Assembly (NCBI GenBank): GCA_041752455.1
Contig: JBGSWL010000140.1
Coordinates: 48,132 to 112,131, forward strand
Reading direction: 5' to 3'
Source: JBGSWL01 sp041752455
Lineage (GTDB): Bacteria; Pseudomonadota; Alphaproteobacteria; Rhizobiales; Rhizobiaceae
DNA: 64,000 nt
Shown piece by piece: positions 40,726 through 50,117 of the stretch (positions are counted from its first letter, which is position 1; every line of letters starts with the position of its first letter). The notes beneath the pieces were generated by a model. The model was not told the DNA's origin, did not search any database, and saw nothing but the letters and a program-made list of their open reading frames with translations. Both the position numbers and the translations under genes were made by a program.

Positions 40726-42035
40726 GCAATCTTGAAATCGGGATCTGGTCGTTTCCCGTCCTGCTGTTGATGATTTTTTTGCGGGTACCGATCGGCCTTG
40801 CCATGTTCGCCGCCGGATTTGCCGGTCTCTGGCTGGTCAACGGTTCTGCGGCGATTGCGCTGGCGCGCATGAAGACGGAAACCTTCACGACTTTTTCCAA
40901 CTACTCGTTGTCGATCGTGCCGATGTTCCTGCTGATGGGATACTTTGCGACGCTCGGCGGCATGAGCCAGGCGCTGTTCAAGGCTGCTGCGGCATGGCTC
41001 GGACATCGCAAGGGCGGTGTTGCCATGGCGGCCATCGGCGCATGCGCCGGGTTTGGCGCGATCTGCGGTTCGTCGCTGGCAACCGCGGCAACCATGGGCC
41101 GCGTCGCCTTGCCGGAACTCAAGGCCTACGGATATGCCGGCGGACTATCCACGGCAACACTGGCTGCCGGCGGCACGCTCGGCATCCTCATTCCGCCGTC
41201 AGTCGTGCTTGTGATCTATGCGATCCTCACCGAGCAAAACATCGCCAAGCTGTTTCTGGCCGCCTTCATTCCAGGCATCATTGCGGCGATCGGCTACATC
41301 ATCACGATCCGCATCTATGTGGCGATCAATCCCGGTTCTGCCGGCACCCGTGAGCGCGTCGCCTATGGCGACCGGTTTCGCGCCCTGTTTGCCGTCTGGC
41401 CGGTTCTGGTCGTGTTCATCGCCGTCGTCGGCGGTATCTATGGCGGCATCTTCACGCCAACCGAAGGGGCAGCGGTCGGCGCCTTCGGCACAGGCCTGAT
41501 TGCGCTTTTGAACGGCGGCCTGAACCGGAAAACGCTGGTTGCCAGCTTCATGTCGACCGGCCGCTCGACCGCGATGATCTTCTTCATCGTCCTCGGCGCT
41601 GCCTTCTACAACGGGTTCCTTGCATTGACGCAGGTGCCGCAGGAAATCTCCAATTATGTCGTCAGCCAAGGCTTTTCGCCGACATTGGTTCTGGTGCTGA
41701 TCCTCGTCTTCTATTTGATCCTCGGCTGCTTCATGGATTCGCTGTCGATGATCCTCCTGACGATCCCGATCTTTTATCCCGTGATTTCCGGCCTCGATTT
41801 CGGCCTTTCACCAGAGCACACGGCGATCTGGTTCGGCATCCTGGTGCTGATCGTTGTGGAGGTAGGGCTGATCACGCCGCCGGTCGGGATGAACCTTTTC
41901 ATCATCAATGCGATGGAGCGATCGACGCCAATCACGCAGACCTATGCGGCGGTGATGTATTTCGTGGCGTCGGACCTGTTGCGCGTGGCGTTGCTGATCG
42001 CGTTTCCGTCCATCACGCTGTTCCTGCTGTCCTGA
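40722..42035 (+). CDS. TRAP transporter large membrane subunit (DctM type)
   Basis: A 437-residue protein with about 12 membrane segments and the DctM signatures GSSLATAATMGRVALPELKAYGY, GTLGILIPPSVVLVIYAILTEQ and VVEVGLITPPVGMNLF. It is the ion-coupled channel subunit. The likely start is TTG at 40722, overlapping the dctQ stop. The following 107 bases up to the next gene hold a palindrome listed separately. Confidence 0.92.
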   Translation: MSNLEIGIWSFPVLLLMIFLRVPIGLAMFAAGFAGLWLVNGSAAIALARMKTETFTTFSNYSLSIVPMFLLMGYFATLGGMSQALFKAAAAWLGHRKGGVAMAAIGACAGFGAICGSSLATAATMGRVALPELKAYGYAGGLSTATLAAGGTLGILIPPSVVLVIYAILTEQNIAKLFLAAFIPGIIAAIGYIITIRIYVAINPGSAGTRERVAYGDRFRALFAVWPVLVVFIAVVGGIYGGIFTPTEGAAVGAFGTGLIALLNGGLNRKTLVASFMSTGRSTAMIFFIVLGAAFYNGFLALTQVPQEISNYVVSQGFSPTLVLVLILVFYLILGCFMDSLSMILLTIPIFYPVISGLDFGLSPEHTAIWFGILVLIVVEVGLITPPVGMNLFIINAMERSTPITQTYAAVMYFVASDLLRVALLIAFPSITLFLLS

Positions 42036-42066
42036 CTTGCCGACAATTCCCGGCCTTGACGATGAA

Positions 42067-42081
42067 ATGGATATGATCCAT
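42067..42081. promoter_or_regulatory. Candidate MarR operator before the hydroxycinnamate-type operon
   Basis: ATGGAT-ATG-ATCCAT is a perfect 6-3-6 palindrome 61 bases before the TTG start at 42143. The second gene of the operon encodes a MarR regulator, so autoregulation is plausible. Confidence 0.45.
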
Positions 42082-42142
42082 CATCGTTATGGCAGGTCAC
42101 CAAATTGTCGCGTGCGTGCCCTGCCGCGCTGAGGAGAGCTTC

Positions 42143-42904
42143 TTGTCCTTCGTCGACGTCACCATCGATGGCCCGGTCGCCACCTTGACCATGAACCGGC
42201 CCGACAAGCGCAATGCGGTTTCCGATGCGCTGATTGCGGAGATCGGTGCGTTCTTCGACCGGCCGCCGTCGGGCATCAAGGTTGCAATCCTCACCGGCAC
42301 CGCCGGACATTTCTGCTCTGGTCTCGACTTGGCTGAGCATGTGGCGCGCAATGCCGAAGAAGGCATCCATCATTCGCGCGGCTGGCACCGCATCCTTGAC
42401 CAGATCCAATATGGCGGCTTGCCGGTCGTCTCGGCGATGTTCGGTGCGGTGATCGGCGGCGGGCTGGAAATTGCGGCGTCCACCCATGTGCGCATCGCCG
42501 AGCCGTCGACAATCTTCCAACTGCCCGAAGGCCGCCGCGGCATCTTCGTCGGCGGTGGTGCGACGGTGCGCATCGGGCGCATTCTCGGGCCGGACCGGAT
42601 GGTCGAGATGATGCTCACCGGGCGAAAATACGATGCGGCCGAAGGACATCGGTTGGGCCTTGCGCATTATCTGGTCGGCGAGGGCGAAGCACTCGCTCTG
42701 GCGACGAAGCTTGCGCACCAGATTGCCGGCAATGCGCCGCTTTCCAACTATTTCATGATCCAGGCGATTGCCCGCATCAACGACATGTCGCGCGCCGATG
42801 GCCTTTTCACCGAGAGCCTGTGCGCTGCGCTCGCCCAATCCAGCCCCGATGCCGAGGAAGGCCTGAAAGCGTTCCTTGAAAAGCGCGCGCCGCAGTTCCG
42901 GTGA
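42143..42904 (+). CDS. Crotonase-family enoyl-CoA hydratase, hydroxycinnamoyl-CoA hydratase candidate
   Basis: A 253-residue crotonase-fold protein. The oxyanion regions (GHFCSGLDLAEH and GAVIGGGLEIAA) and both catalytic glutamates (GGGLEIA and LPEGRRG) are present, so hydration of an enoyl-CoA is possible. The start is TTG at 42143 after a strong GAGGAGAG site. Together with the CoA ligase downstream it should hydrate a p-coumaroyl- or feruloyl-CoA-like substrate; whether it also does the retro-aldol cleavage to an aldehyde is open. Confidence 0.78.
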   Translation: MSFVDVTIDGPVATLTMNRPDKRNAVSDALIAEIGAFFDRPPSGIKVAILTGTAGHFCSGLDLAEHVARNAEEGIHHSRGWHRILDQIQYGGLPVVSAMFGAVIGGGLEIAASTHVRIAEPSTIFQLPEGRRGIFVGGGATVRIGRILGPDRMVEMMLTGRKYDAAEGHRLGLAHYLVGEGEALALATKLAHQIAGNAPLSNYFMIQAIARINDMSRADGLFTESLCAALAQSSPDAEEGLKAFLEKRAPQFR

Positions 42905-42911
42905 GGTACTC

Positions 42912-43379
42912 ATGATCCCGGCTGACACCACGCTTCGCCAGTTCTCCGGATACGCCATGAAGCGGGCGTTCAATGCGATCCAGGCCGATGTGAACGCGAC
43001 GCTGGAGCCGTTCGGCCTTCGCATGGTGACGTTTTCGGCGATTGTTGTGATCGTGGACAATCCGGGGCTGCGCCAATCGCAACTGGCCGAGATCCTTGCG
43101 ATCGAGCGGCCCAATCTGGTGCTGATCATCGACGATCTGGAGAACCGCAAATTGATCACCCGCGAGCGCGCGCCCGATGACCGAAGGGCCCATGCGCTGA
43201 ACGTGACGCTGAAGGGCCGCCGCTTGCACGACAAGGCGCTCAAAGCGGTCAAGGACCACGAGGCACGCATGACGGCCGGGCTTTCGCTGGAGGAGCGCGA
43301 AGCCCTGATTGCCGCACTGTTTGCCATTGAACGCAACGGGAGGAGCGTTGACGATGCAGGACAGGTATCGGCCTCATAG
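42912..43379 (+). CDS. MarR-family regulator of the hydroxycinnamate-type operon
   Basis: A 155-residue winged-helix regulator (GLRQSQLAEILAIERPNLVLIIDDLENRKLI, wing ERAPDDRRAHALNVTLKG). MarR proteins next to feruloyl-CoA synthetase genes (CouR, HcaR, FerR) are released by the CoA thioester. The start at 42912 is 7 bases after the hydratase stop. Its end overlaps the CoA ligase gene by 26 bases. Confidence 0.87.
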   Translation: MIPADTTLRQFSGYAMKRAFNAIQADVNATLEPFGLRMVTFSAIVVIVDNPGLRQSQLAEILAIERPNLVLIIDDLENRKLITRERAPDDRRAHALNVTLKGRRLHDKALKAVKDHEARMTAGLSLEEREALIAALFAIERNGRSVDDAGQVSAS

Positions 43380-45144
43380 GACGGTTCGCGAAGACCGCCC
43401 TAACGGCAGCATTCTTCTGACCTCGGGCTACCCGATGCGCGATTTTGCCCGCTGTACCGGCGAGTGGCTGCACCACTTTGCCGACGTGACACCCGACGCC
43501 GTGTTCATCGCCGAGCGGTCGGGCGCCGGTTGGCGGGAAGTCACCTACCGCGAAGCCTTGCAGATGGCCCGCGCCATTGGCGCTGCGCTTCTGGACCGGG
43601 GCATGGGTGCGCACACGCCGATCCTCGTCATATCCGGCAACGGGGTCGATCACGGGCTTCTGACACTTGGCGCGCAGTATGTCGGCGTGCCGACGGTTCC
43701 GATTGCCGAGCAATATGCGCTGATCGAAGCGGCGCACGGCCAGATCGACTTCATTGCAAAGCTGATCCGCCCCGCCATGGTCTATGCGGTTGACGGCGTC
43801 CGCTATGGCAAGGCGCTGGCGCTGGAAAGCCTTGCCGGCCTTGAGCACGTCGCCAGCGCCAACGTGCCGGCAAACGCGACAGCTTTTTCATCGCTTCTGG
43901 CAGGCGCATCGCCGGTGGATGACGCGTTTGCGGCGATCGGGCCGGACACCGTCGCGAAAATCCTGATGACATCGGGTTCGACCTCGCACCCCAAGGGCGT
44001 GGAGACCACGCACCGGATGATGTGCGCCAACCAGGCGCAGTTGCAGGATGCGCTGCCGTTCCTGACCGCGCGGCCACCGCGCATCGTCGACTGGCTGCCA
44101 TGGAACCACGTGTTCGGCGGCTCGCACAACTTCAACCTGATGCTGGCCAATGGCGGCGCGCTTTATATCGATGCGGGCAAGCCGGTGCAGCCGCTGATCG
44201 CCACGACGCTGGAAAACCTCAACATGCTTGCGGGCACGATCGCCTTCAACGTGCCGGTCGGCTTTGCCATGCTACGCGATGCCATGCGCGAGGATGGCGA
44301 TCTGCGCCGGCGCTATTTCGAGGAACTCGACATGCTGTTCTACGCGGGGGCCTCGCTGCCGCAGGATGTCTGGGCCGATCTTGAGGACATGGGACGCGAG
44401 GTGCGGGGCGACATGCCGCTGTTCACGTCGTCCTGGGGGCTGACGGAGACCGCGCCCGCCTGCCTGATCCAGCACGAGCCGACGACGATGTCCGGTATTG
44501 TCGGCGTGCCGGTGACCGGCGTCACGGTCAAGTTGATCCCCGATGCGGAGATGCGCTGCGAAGTGCGCGTCAAAGGGCCGAGCATTTTCACCGGCTACTA
44601 CCAGGACGCGGAGAAGACGGCGGAAGCCTTTGACGAGGAAGGCTTCTTCAAGACCGGCGATGCGATGAAGTTTGTTGACCCTGACAATGCGAACATGGGG
44701 ATGCGCTTTGACGGGCGCATTTCCGAAGATTTCAAGCTGACCAGCGGCACATGGGTGCGCGCGGCCAATTTGCGGCTCGATTTTCTGACATGCCTTGCGG
44801 GCCTTGCACAAGACGTGATCCTGACCGGTGCCGACCGCGACCAGATCGGCCTGTTGGTGGTGCCGTCGCCGGCTGTGCGTGCCCGCGGCGATGTGACGGA
44901 TGACAATGGCGCCATGGTCAGCCAATCGGCGTCGGCCGAGATCGCGGCTCGGATCGGCGAACTGCCTGTGCATGGTTCGTCGACGCGCATCCGCCGGGTT
45001 ATGCTCCTGACGGAACTGCCTTCGATCGCCGACGGCGAGATCACGGCCAAGGGCAATCTCAACTTCCGCAAGCTGCTGACACGTCGCGCCGCGCTGCTCG
45101 AACGCCTTTATGACGACACCGACCGCGCTACCTTTGTGCTCTGA
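43354..45144 (+). CDS. Feruloyl-CoA synthetase-like acyl-CoA ligase
   Basis: A 596-residue AMP-binding ligase (LMTSGSTSHPKGVETTHRMM at about 207-226; SWGLTETAPACL). The length and the insertion-rich C-terminus fit the bacterial feruloyl/p-coumaroyl-CoA synthetase type. It activates a hydroxycinnamate with ATP and CoA. The ATG at 43354 follows GGGAGGAGC; the gene starts within the end of marR. Confidence 0.83.
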   Translation: MQDRYRPHRTVREDRPNGSILLTSGYPMRDFARCTGEWLHHFADVTPDAVFIAERSGAGWREVTYREALQMARAIGAALLDRGMGAHTPILVISGNGVDHGLLTLGAQYVGVPTVPIAEQYALIEAAHGQIDFIAKLIRPAMVYAVDGVRYGKALALESLAGLEHVASANVPANATAFSSLLAGASPVDDAFAAIGPDTVAKILMTSGSTSHPKGVETTHRMMCANQAQLQDALPFLTARPPRIVDWLPWNHVFGGSHNFNLMLANGGALYIDAGKPVQPLIATTLENLNMLAGTIAFNVPVGFAMLRDAMREDGDLRRRYFEELDMLFYAGASLPQDVWADLEDMGREVRGDMPLFTSSWGLTETAPACLIQHEPTTMSGIVGVPVTGVTVKLIPDAEMRCEVRVKGPSIFTGYYQDAEKTAEAFDEEGFFKTGDAMKFVDPDNANMGMRFDGRISEDFKLTSGTWVRAANLRLDFLTCLAGLAQDVILTGADRDQIGLLVVPSPAVRARGDVTDDNGAMVSQSASAEIAARIGELPVHGSSTRIRRVMLLTELPSIADGEITAKGNLNFRKLLTRRAALLERLYDDTDRATFVL

Positions 45145-45161
45145 AACCGGAAGAGGCGGCC

Positions 45162-46037
45162 ATGATCGATCTCGACAAAATCCGCGCCATCGACATCCAC
45201 ACCCATGCGGAAGAACCGTGCGGATGCCATGGCGATGATGGCTATGACGATCTGCAGTCGACCATGGCGACCTATTTCGGCGCGCCCTGGAAGCATCCGC
45301 CGACCGTGCAGGATACGGCGGCGCATTACCGCGCGCAGAACATCGCCGCGGTGATCTTTCCCGTCGATGCGGAGCGTGAGACCGGCTACCGCCGCTACAA
45401 GAACGAGGAAGTGGCCGAACTTGCCGCGGAAAACGCTGATGTGCTGATCCCGTTCGCCTCCATCGACCCGTGGAAAGGCAAGATGGCGGTGCGCGAGGCC
45501 AAGCGGCTGATGGCCGACTTCGGCATCAAGGGGTTCAAGTTCCATCCGACCATGCAGGGCTTTTTTCCGAACGACCGCATGACTTATCCGTTCTATGAGG
45601 CGATTGCCGAAGAAGGCGCCATCGCGCTGTTCCACACCGGCCAGACCGGCGTCGGTTCCGGCATGCCGGGCGGCAACGGCATGCGGCTGAAATATTCAAA
45701 CCCGATGTATCTCGATGATGTCGCGGTCGACTTTCCGGCGATGAAGATCATCATGGCGCACCCGTCCTTCCCCTGGCAGGAGGAAGCGCTGGCCGTTGCG
45801 CAGCACAAGCCGAATGTCTGGATCGACCTGTCAGGCTGGTCGCCGAAGTATTTTCCGGACATCCTCGTGCGCTACTGCAATTCGATCCTGAAAAAGAAGG
45901 TGCTGTTCGGCTCGGACTGGCCGATGATCGCGCCGGAGCGCTGGCTGTCGGACTTCGAAAAGATCGCGATCAAGGATGAGATCCGTCCGGACATCATCAA
46001 GAACAATGCGGCGCGGCTTCTGGGGATGATGGCATGA
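45162..46037 (+). CDS. Amidohydrolase-family protein, candidate aryl beta-keto-acyl-CoA hydrolase
   Basis: A 291-residue TIM-barrel amidohydrolase (AIDIHTHAEEPCG with the first metal His pair, GFKFHPTMQGFFP, IMAHPSFPWQEEALA, LFGSDWPMIAPERW with the catalytic Asp). Metal-dependent hydrolases of this type in Agrobacterium and Rhodopseudomonas hydroxycinnamate clusters cleave the beta-keto-acyl-CoA thioester in a retro-Claisen reaction. That assignment is by gene context and fold. It overlaps the acyl-CoA dehydrogenase start by 4 bases. Confidence 0.72.
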   Translation: MIDLDKIRAIDIHTHAEEPCGCHGDDGYDDLQSTMATYFGAPWKHPPTVQDTAAHYRAQNIAAVIFPVDAERETGYRRYKNEEVAELAAENADVLIPFASIDPWKGKMAVREAKRLMADFGIKGFKFHPTMQGFFPNDRMTYPFYEAIAEEGAIALFHTGQTGVGSGMPGGNGMRLKYSNPMYLDDVAVDFPAMKIIMAHPSFPWQEEALAVAQHKPNVWIDLSGWSPKYFPDILVRYCNSILKKKVLFGSDWPMIAPERWLSDFEKIAIKDEIRPDIIKNNAARLLGMMA

Positions 46038-47599
46038 AGGCATTTTCGGCACCGCTCGATGATATCCTGTTCAGCCTTCGCCATGTCGCGCAGGCCGACC
46101 GGATCGACGGATGGGACGGCGACTTTGCCACCGAGATCGGCGGACACTTTGCGCGCCTTGCCGAAGACATCATCGCGCCGACCGATGCTATCGGCGACAC
46201 CGAGGGTGCGCGGCTGGAAAACGGCCGTGTTCGCATGCCGCAGGCGCTGAAGCAGGCGTTCGAGCAATACCGCGAACAGGGCTGGTGCGGGCTCACGCTG
46301 CCGGAGGAATATGGCGGGCAGGGGCAGAACGGTGTCATTCTTGCCATCGTGTCGGAGATTTTCACTGGCGCCAATGTGACTCTGCAGATGGTGACTAGCC
46401 TTGCGCCGGGCTGCGCGCGCACGCTGCTGGCGTTCGGAACAGAGGCGCAGAAGGCGCGCAACCTGCCGCCGATTGCCTCCGGCGAGTGGCTCTCGACCAT
46501 GTGTCTGACAGAACCGGGTGCAGGCTCGGACCTCGGCCGTATCCGCACGCGGGCTGTGCGTTTGGGCGGTCACCATGCGATCACCGGCGAGAAGATCTTC
46601 ATCTCGGGCGGTGACCACGACCTGACCGACGCCATCATCCATCTGGTGCTGGCACGCACCGGCGACGATCCGATCCGCGGGTTGTCGCTGTTCATCGTGC
46701 GCTCGGCGCGCGAGGACGGAACGCGCAACGGCGTCACCGTCGCGCGCATCGAAGACAAGATGGGCATGCATGCCTCGCCGACCTGCAACCTGATCTTCGA
46801 CAATGCCGAGGCCGAGCTTCTGGGAGCGGAAGGGCAGGGGCTCGCCGCCATGTTCACGATGATGAACCACGCCCGCCTTGATGTCGGGCTGCAGGGCGTC
46901 GGGCTTTCCGCGCGCGCCCACGACATCGCCGCATCCTATGCGGCGGGGCGGATACAGGGGCGTGGCCAGTCGATCGACAGCCATGCGGATGTCCGCCGGA
47001 TGCTCGACGAGATGGACATGCTCGCCGTTGGCGGGCGCGGCATCGTGCATCTGGCTGCTGTCATGCTGGAAACCGGAGAGAACCCGGACCTCGTCGAACT
47101 CTTGACGCCGGTCGCCAAGGTGTTCGGGACCGAGGGCGCCACGCGCGCCGCCGATCTCGGCATCCAGGTGCTCGGCGGCTACGGGTATCTGCGCGAATAC
47201 CGGATGGAGCAGGTGGCGCGCGATGCGCGCATCACCCGCATCTATGAAGGCACCAACGGCATCCATGCGCTGGCGCTGGCAACGCGGCTCCTCAAGCTTG
47301 GCGCGCCGCTGGATGCGCTGGACGCATATGCAGCGGGTCACGACGGGAAGGCAGTCGCGGACGTTCTCGCCGCGTGGCGTCTGGCGAGGGCGGATCTGCA
47401 AGGTCTTGCCGATCCGACAGCACTTGCGACACCGTTCATGGCGCTGACGGTCGAGGTCGTGCACCAATGCGTCTGGGCGCGGATCGAAGCGGCTGCCGGA
47501 CAGCACGCCGACCCCGAGCGCCTGATACGGCTCGCGCGCATGGCACGTCGCCGTGTGCCTGTGGCGGTTGCCGGGTTCAAAGCTGAAAAGGACATCTAG
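46034..47599 (+). CDS. Acyl-CoA dehydrogenase
   Basis: A 521-residue flavoprotein dehydrogenase: LTEPGAGSDLGRIRTRAV and GEKIFISGGDHDLTD (FAD site), and ARITRIYEGTNGIHALALATRLL with the catalytic Glu region. It is longer than the usual 380 residues because of a C-terminal extension, as in the larger family with about 600 residues. In this operon it could introduce the double bond of a dihydro-hydroxycinnamoyl-CoA, allowing phenylpropanoates to enter the route. The start overlaps the preceding stop. Confidence 0.85.
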   Translation: MKAFSAPLDDILFSLRHVAQADRIDGWDGDFATEIGGHFARLAEDIIAPTDAIGDTEGARLENGRVRMPQALKQAFEQYREQGWCGLTLPEEYGGQGQNGVILAIVSEIFTGANVTLQMVTSLAPGCARTLLAFGTEAQKARNLPPIASGEWLSTMCLTEPGAGSDLGRIRTRAVRLGGHHAITGEKIFISGGDHDLTDAIIHLVLARTGDDPIRGLSLFIVRSAREDGTRNGVTVARIEDKMGMHASPTCNLIFDNAEAELLGAEGQGLAAMFTMMNHARLDVGLQGVGLSARAHDIAASYAAGRIQGRGQSIDSHADVRRMLDEMDMLAVGGRGIVHLAAVMLETGENPDLVELLTPVAKVFGTEGATRAADLGIQVLGGYGYLREYRMEQVARDARITRIYEGTNGIHALALATRLLKLGAPLDALDAYAAGHDGKAVADVLAAWRLARADLQGLADPTALATPFMALTVEVVHQCVWARIEAAAGQHADPERLIRLARMARRRVPVAVAGFKAEKDI

Positions 47600-47619
47600 T
47601 CCGACCGGTGAATTGATTA

Positions 47620-47652
47620 CGCATTATCTTGCATAATATGCGGTAAAATGCA
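47620..47652 (+). promoter_or_regulatory. Degenerate TGCA direct repeats before the benzoate-CoA ligase, candidate BoxR operator
   Basis: CGCA-N6-TGCA (47620-47633) and TGCG-N6-TGCA (47639-47652) lie in the 155-base gap before the ligase at 47755. Each differs by one base from the TGCA-N6-TGCA operator type described for BzdR/BoxR. The remaining part of the gap shows only the GGGAGG site of the ligase. Confidence 0.5.
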
Positions 47653-47754
47653 TAACGTGACGAGCGCACTTGCCGGGCCGGGGAGGGTCCGGCGTGATGC
47701 GGTTGTCGCTGGCCTTGATCAGCGCGCGACAGTTGGGTTTGGGAGGATCCGGAC

Positions 47755-49302
47755 ATGGCCGAGAACAGCAACGGCAACGCGTTTGTCCATTTCGTGGACA
47801 GGCATCTGGCCGAGGGTCGGGGCGACAAGGTTGCCTTTCGCGAGGCGTTCGGCGCCAATCGCGAATTGACTTATGGCGACCTTGGCGAGGCTGCGTCGGT
47901 GTTTTCCGGCGCGCTGGCTGCGGCCGGCATCGCGCGTGAGGAACGAATGGCGATGCTGGTCCTTGACCAGATCGAGTTTCCCGTCGCCTTCTGGGGTGCC
48001 ATAGCCGCCGGTGTCGTGCCGATCCCGCTCAACACGCTTTTGGCGACATCGGTCTATGACGTGATCTTCCATGACAGCCGCGCATCAAGCCTTGTCGTCT
48101 CGGCAGCGCTGTACGAGACGATTGCGCCCGCCTTGCCGCTCAACCCGTTCATCCGCACGGTGATCGTGATCGGCGGTGAGGCGCCGGAAGGAACAATCAG
48201 CTGGGACGCCTTCATGGCGGCGGGGGCTGCCCGCGCTGCGATCAAGGCGAGCGGCGATGATGTGGCCTTCTGGCTCTATTCGTCCGGTTCGACCGGCGAA
48301 CCCAAAGGCGTGCGTCATGTGCATGCCAGCCTGCAGGCCACAGCGGACACTTATGGTGCGCAGGTGCTCGGCATCCGTGAAGATGACATCGTCTATTCTG
48401 CGGCCAAGCTGTTTTTCGCCTACGGGCTCGGCAATGCCATGACCTTCCCGATGTCGGTCGGCGCGACGACGCTTTTGTTCAATGCCCGTCCGACACCGGA
48501 AAGCGTCAGTGCGATCCTTGCGGACCACCAGCCGACGGTCTTTTGCGGGGTGCCGACGCTTTATGCGGCTCTCGTGCACAAGTTCGAAACCGAAGGGCAT
48601 CGCCCTTTCGGCCTGCTGCGCACCTGCATTTCCGCAGGCGAGGCGCTACCGGAAGAGATCGGCCGCAAATGGCAGGCGCTTTCCGAGGTCGATATTCTCG
48701 ACGGGGTCGGCTCAACCGAGATGCTGCACATTTTTCTCTCCAACCGGCCAGGCGACATCGTTTACGGCACGTCCGGCGTGGCGGTGCCCGGCTACGAAGT
48801 GCGGCTGGTCGATGAAGACGGGCGGGATGTCGGCGCCGGTCATGTCGGCGAACTTCTGGTCAAGGGGGCATCCGCCGCCGACGGCTACTGGAACAAGCGC
48901 GACAAGAGCCGCTCGACCTTCGAAGGCCACTGGACCCGCACCGGCGACAAGTACGAGCTGACGCCGGAAGGACGCTTTGTCTACTGCGGGCGCACCGACG
49001 ACATGTTCAAGGTCTCGGGAATTTGGGTTTCGCCCTTCGAGGTGGAGCAGGCGCTGGTTTCGCACCCTGCCGTGCTGGAAGCGGCGGTTGTTGCGCGCCG
49101 CGACGAAGACGGCCTTGAAAAACCGAAGGCCTTCATCGTTGCCAAGGGCGCGCCGGCGGCAAACCTTGCCGAAGACCTCAAGGATTTCGTCAAGGACAAG
49201 ATCGGCAAGTGGAAGTATCCGCGCTGGATCGAGATCGTCGATGACCTGCCAAAAACCGCAACCGGCAAAATCCAGCGGTTCAAGCTGCGGGAGATCGCGT
49301 GA
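47755..49302 (+). CDS. Benzoate-CoA ligase
   Basis: A 515-residue AMP-forming ligase with YSSGSTGEPKG (175-185), GVGSTEMLHIFLSNRPGD, and TATGKIQRFKLRE with the catalytic Lys near the C-terminus. AKLFFAYGLGNAMTFPMSVGAT is characteristic of benzoate/4-hydroxybenzoate-CoA ligases. It makes benzoyl-CoA, the substrate of BoxAB. It has a TTTGGGAGGAT site. Its last base overlaps the next start codon. Confidence 0.92.
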   Translation: MAENSNGNAFVHFVDRHLAEGRGDKVAFREAFGANRELTYGDLGEAASVFSGALAAAGIAREERMAMLVLDQIEFPVAFWGAIAAGVVPIPLNTLLATSVYDVIFHDSRASSLVVSAALYETIAPALPLNPFIRTVIVIGGEAPEGTISWDAFMAAGAARAAIKASGDDVAFWLYSSGSTGEPKGVRHVHASLQATADTYGAQVLGIREDDIVYSAAKLFFAYGLGNAMTFPMSVGATTLLFNARPTPESVSAILADHQPTVFCGVPTLYAALVHKFETEGHRPFGLLRTCISAGEALPEEIGRKWQALSEVDILDGVGSTEMLHIFLSNRPGDIVYGTSGVAVPGYEVRLVDEDGRDVGAGHVGELLVKGASAADGYWNKRDKSRSTFEGHWTRTGDKYELTPEGRFVYCGRTDDMFKVSGIWVSPFEVEQALVSHPAVLEAAVVARRDEDGLEKPKAFIVAKGAPAANLAEDLKDFVKDKIGKWKYPRWIEIVDDLPKTATGKIQRFKLREIA

Positions 49303-50117
49303 TGGCTGACTGGACCGACACCGCTTTCCTGACGGTGGGCGGCAAGGCGTTGGAGTATGCATGCCACGGCCCGTCGCCGGATCAGGCGCCGACCATCGTT
49401 TTGTTGCACGAGGGGCTTGGTTGCGTGGCGCTCTGGCGCGACTTTCCGGCAAAGCTTGCCGAAGCAACCGGTTGGGGCGTGTTCGCTTGGTCGCGCGCCG
49501 GTTACGGCCAGTCTGACCCTGCCGACCTGCCGCGCCCGCTCGACTACATGACGCGCGAGGCTGTCGATGTGCTGCCGCAGGTGCTGGATGCCATCGGCTT
49601 CAAGCGCGGCATCCTTGTCGGCCATTCAGATGGTGCGACGATCGCCGGCATCCATGCGGGCAGTGTCGAGGATTTCCGCGTGCGTGGGATCGTGCTGATG
49701 GCGCCGCATTTCTTCACCGAAGAGATGGGGCTGGCGGAAATCGCCAAGGCCAAGGACGCCTTCGAGACAACCGATCTGCGCGCGCGGCTCGGCAAATACC
49801 ATCGCGACCCGGACAATGCCTTTCGCGGCTGGAACGATGCCTGGCTGCATCCGGACTTCGTGCGCTGGAATGTTGCCGAGGTGATCGACTACTGGCGCAT
49901 TCCGGCGCTGGTCATCCAGGGGCGCGATGACCAATACGGCACGCTTGACCAGATCGCGGAGATCGAGGCGCGGACCTACAGCCCGGTCGACACCGTCATC
50001 ATCGATGAGTGCCGGCATTCGCCGTTCATCGACAAGCCGGAAGAAACGCTGGCCGCCGTTTGCGAGTTCGTTGCGCGCCTTGCCCGTATCGAGGCTGCCG
50101 AGGTCGAAGCGGCGTGA
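49302..50117 (+). CDS. Alpha/beta hydrolase of the box operon
   Basis: A 271-residue alpha/beta hydrolase with nucleophile Ser109 (VGHSDGATIAG), HEGLGCVALWRDFPA as the oxyanion loop, and the late DECRHSPFID His. Hydrolases of this kind are common in box clusters, with an uncertain role (ester or lactone hydrolysis, CoA thioester rescue). The ATG at 49302 overlaps the ligase stop by one base (a GTG at 49299 is also possible). It overlaps the next gene by 4 bases. Confidence 0.85.
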   Translation: MADWTDTAFLTVGGKALEYACHGPSPDQAPTIVLLHEGLGCVALWRDFPAKLAEATGWGVFAWSRAGYGQSDPADLPRPLDYMTREAVDVLPQVLDAIGFKRGILVGHSDGATIAGIHAGSVEDFRVRGIVLMAPHFFTEEMGLAEIAKAKDAFETTDLRARLGKYHRDPDNAFRGWNDAWLHPDFVRWNVAEVIDYWRIPALVIQGRDDQYGTLDQIAEIEARTYSPVDTVIIDECRHSPFIDKPEETLAAVCEFVARLARIEAAEVEAA

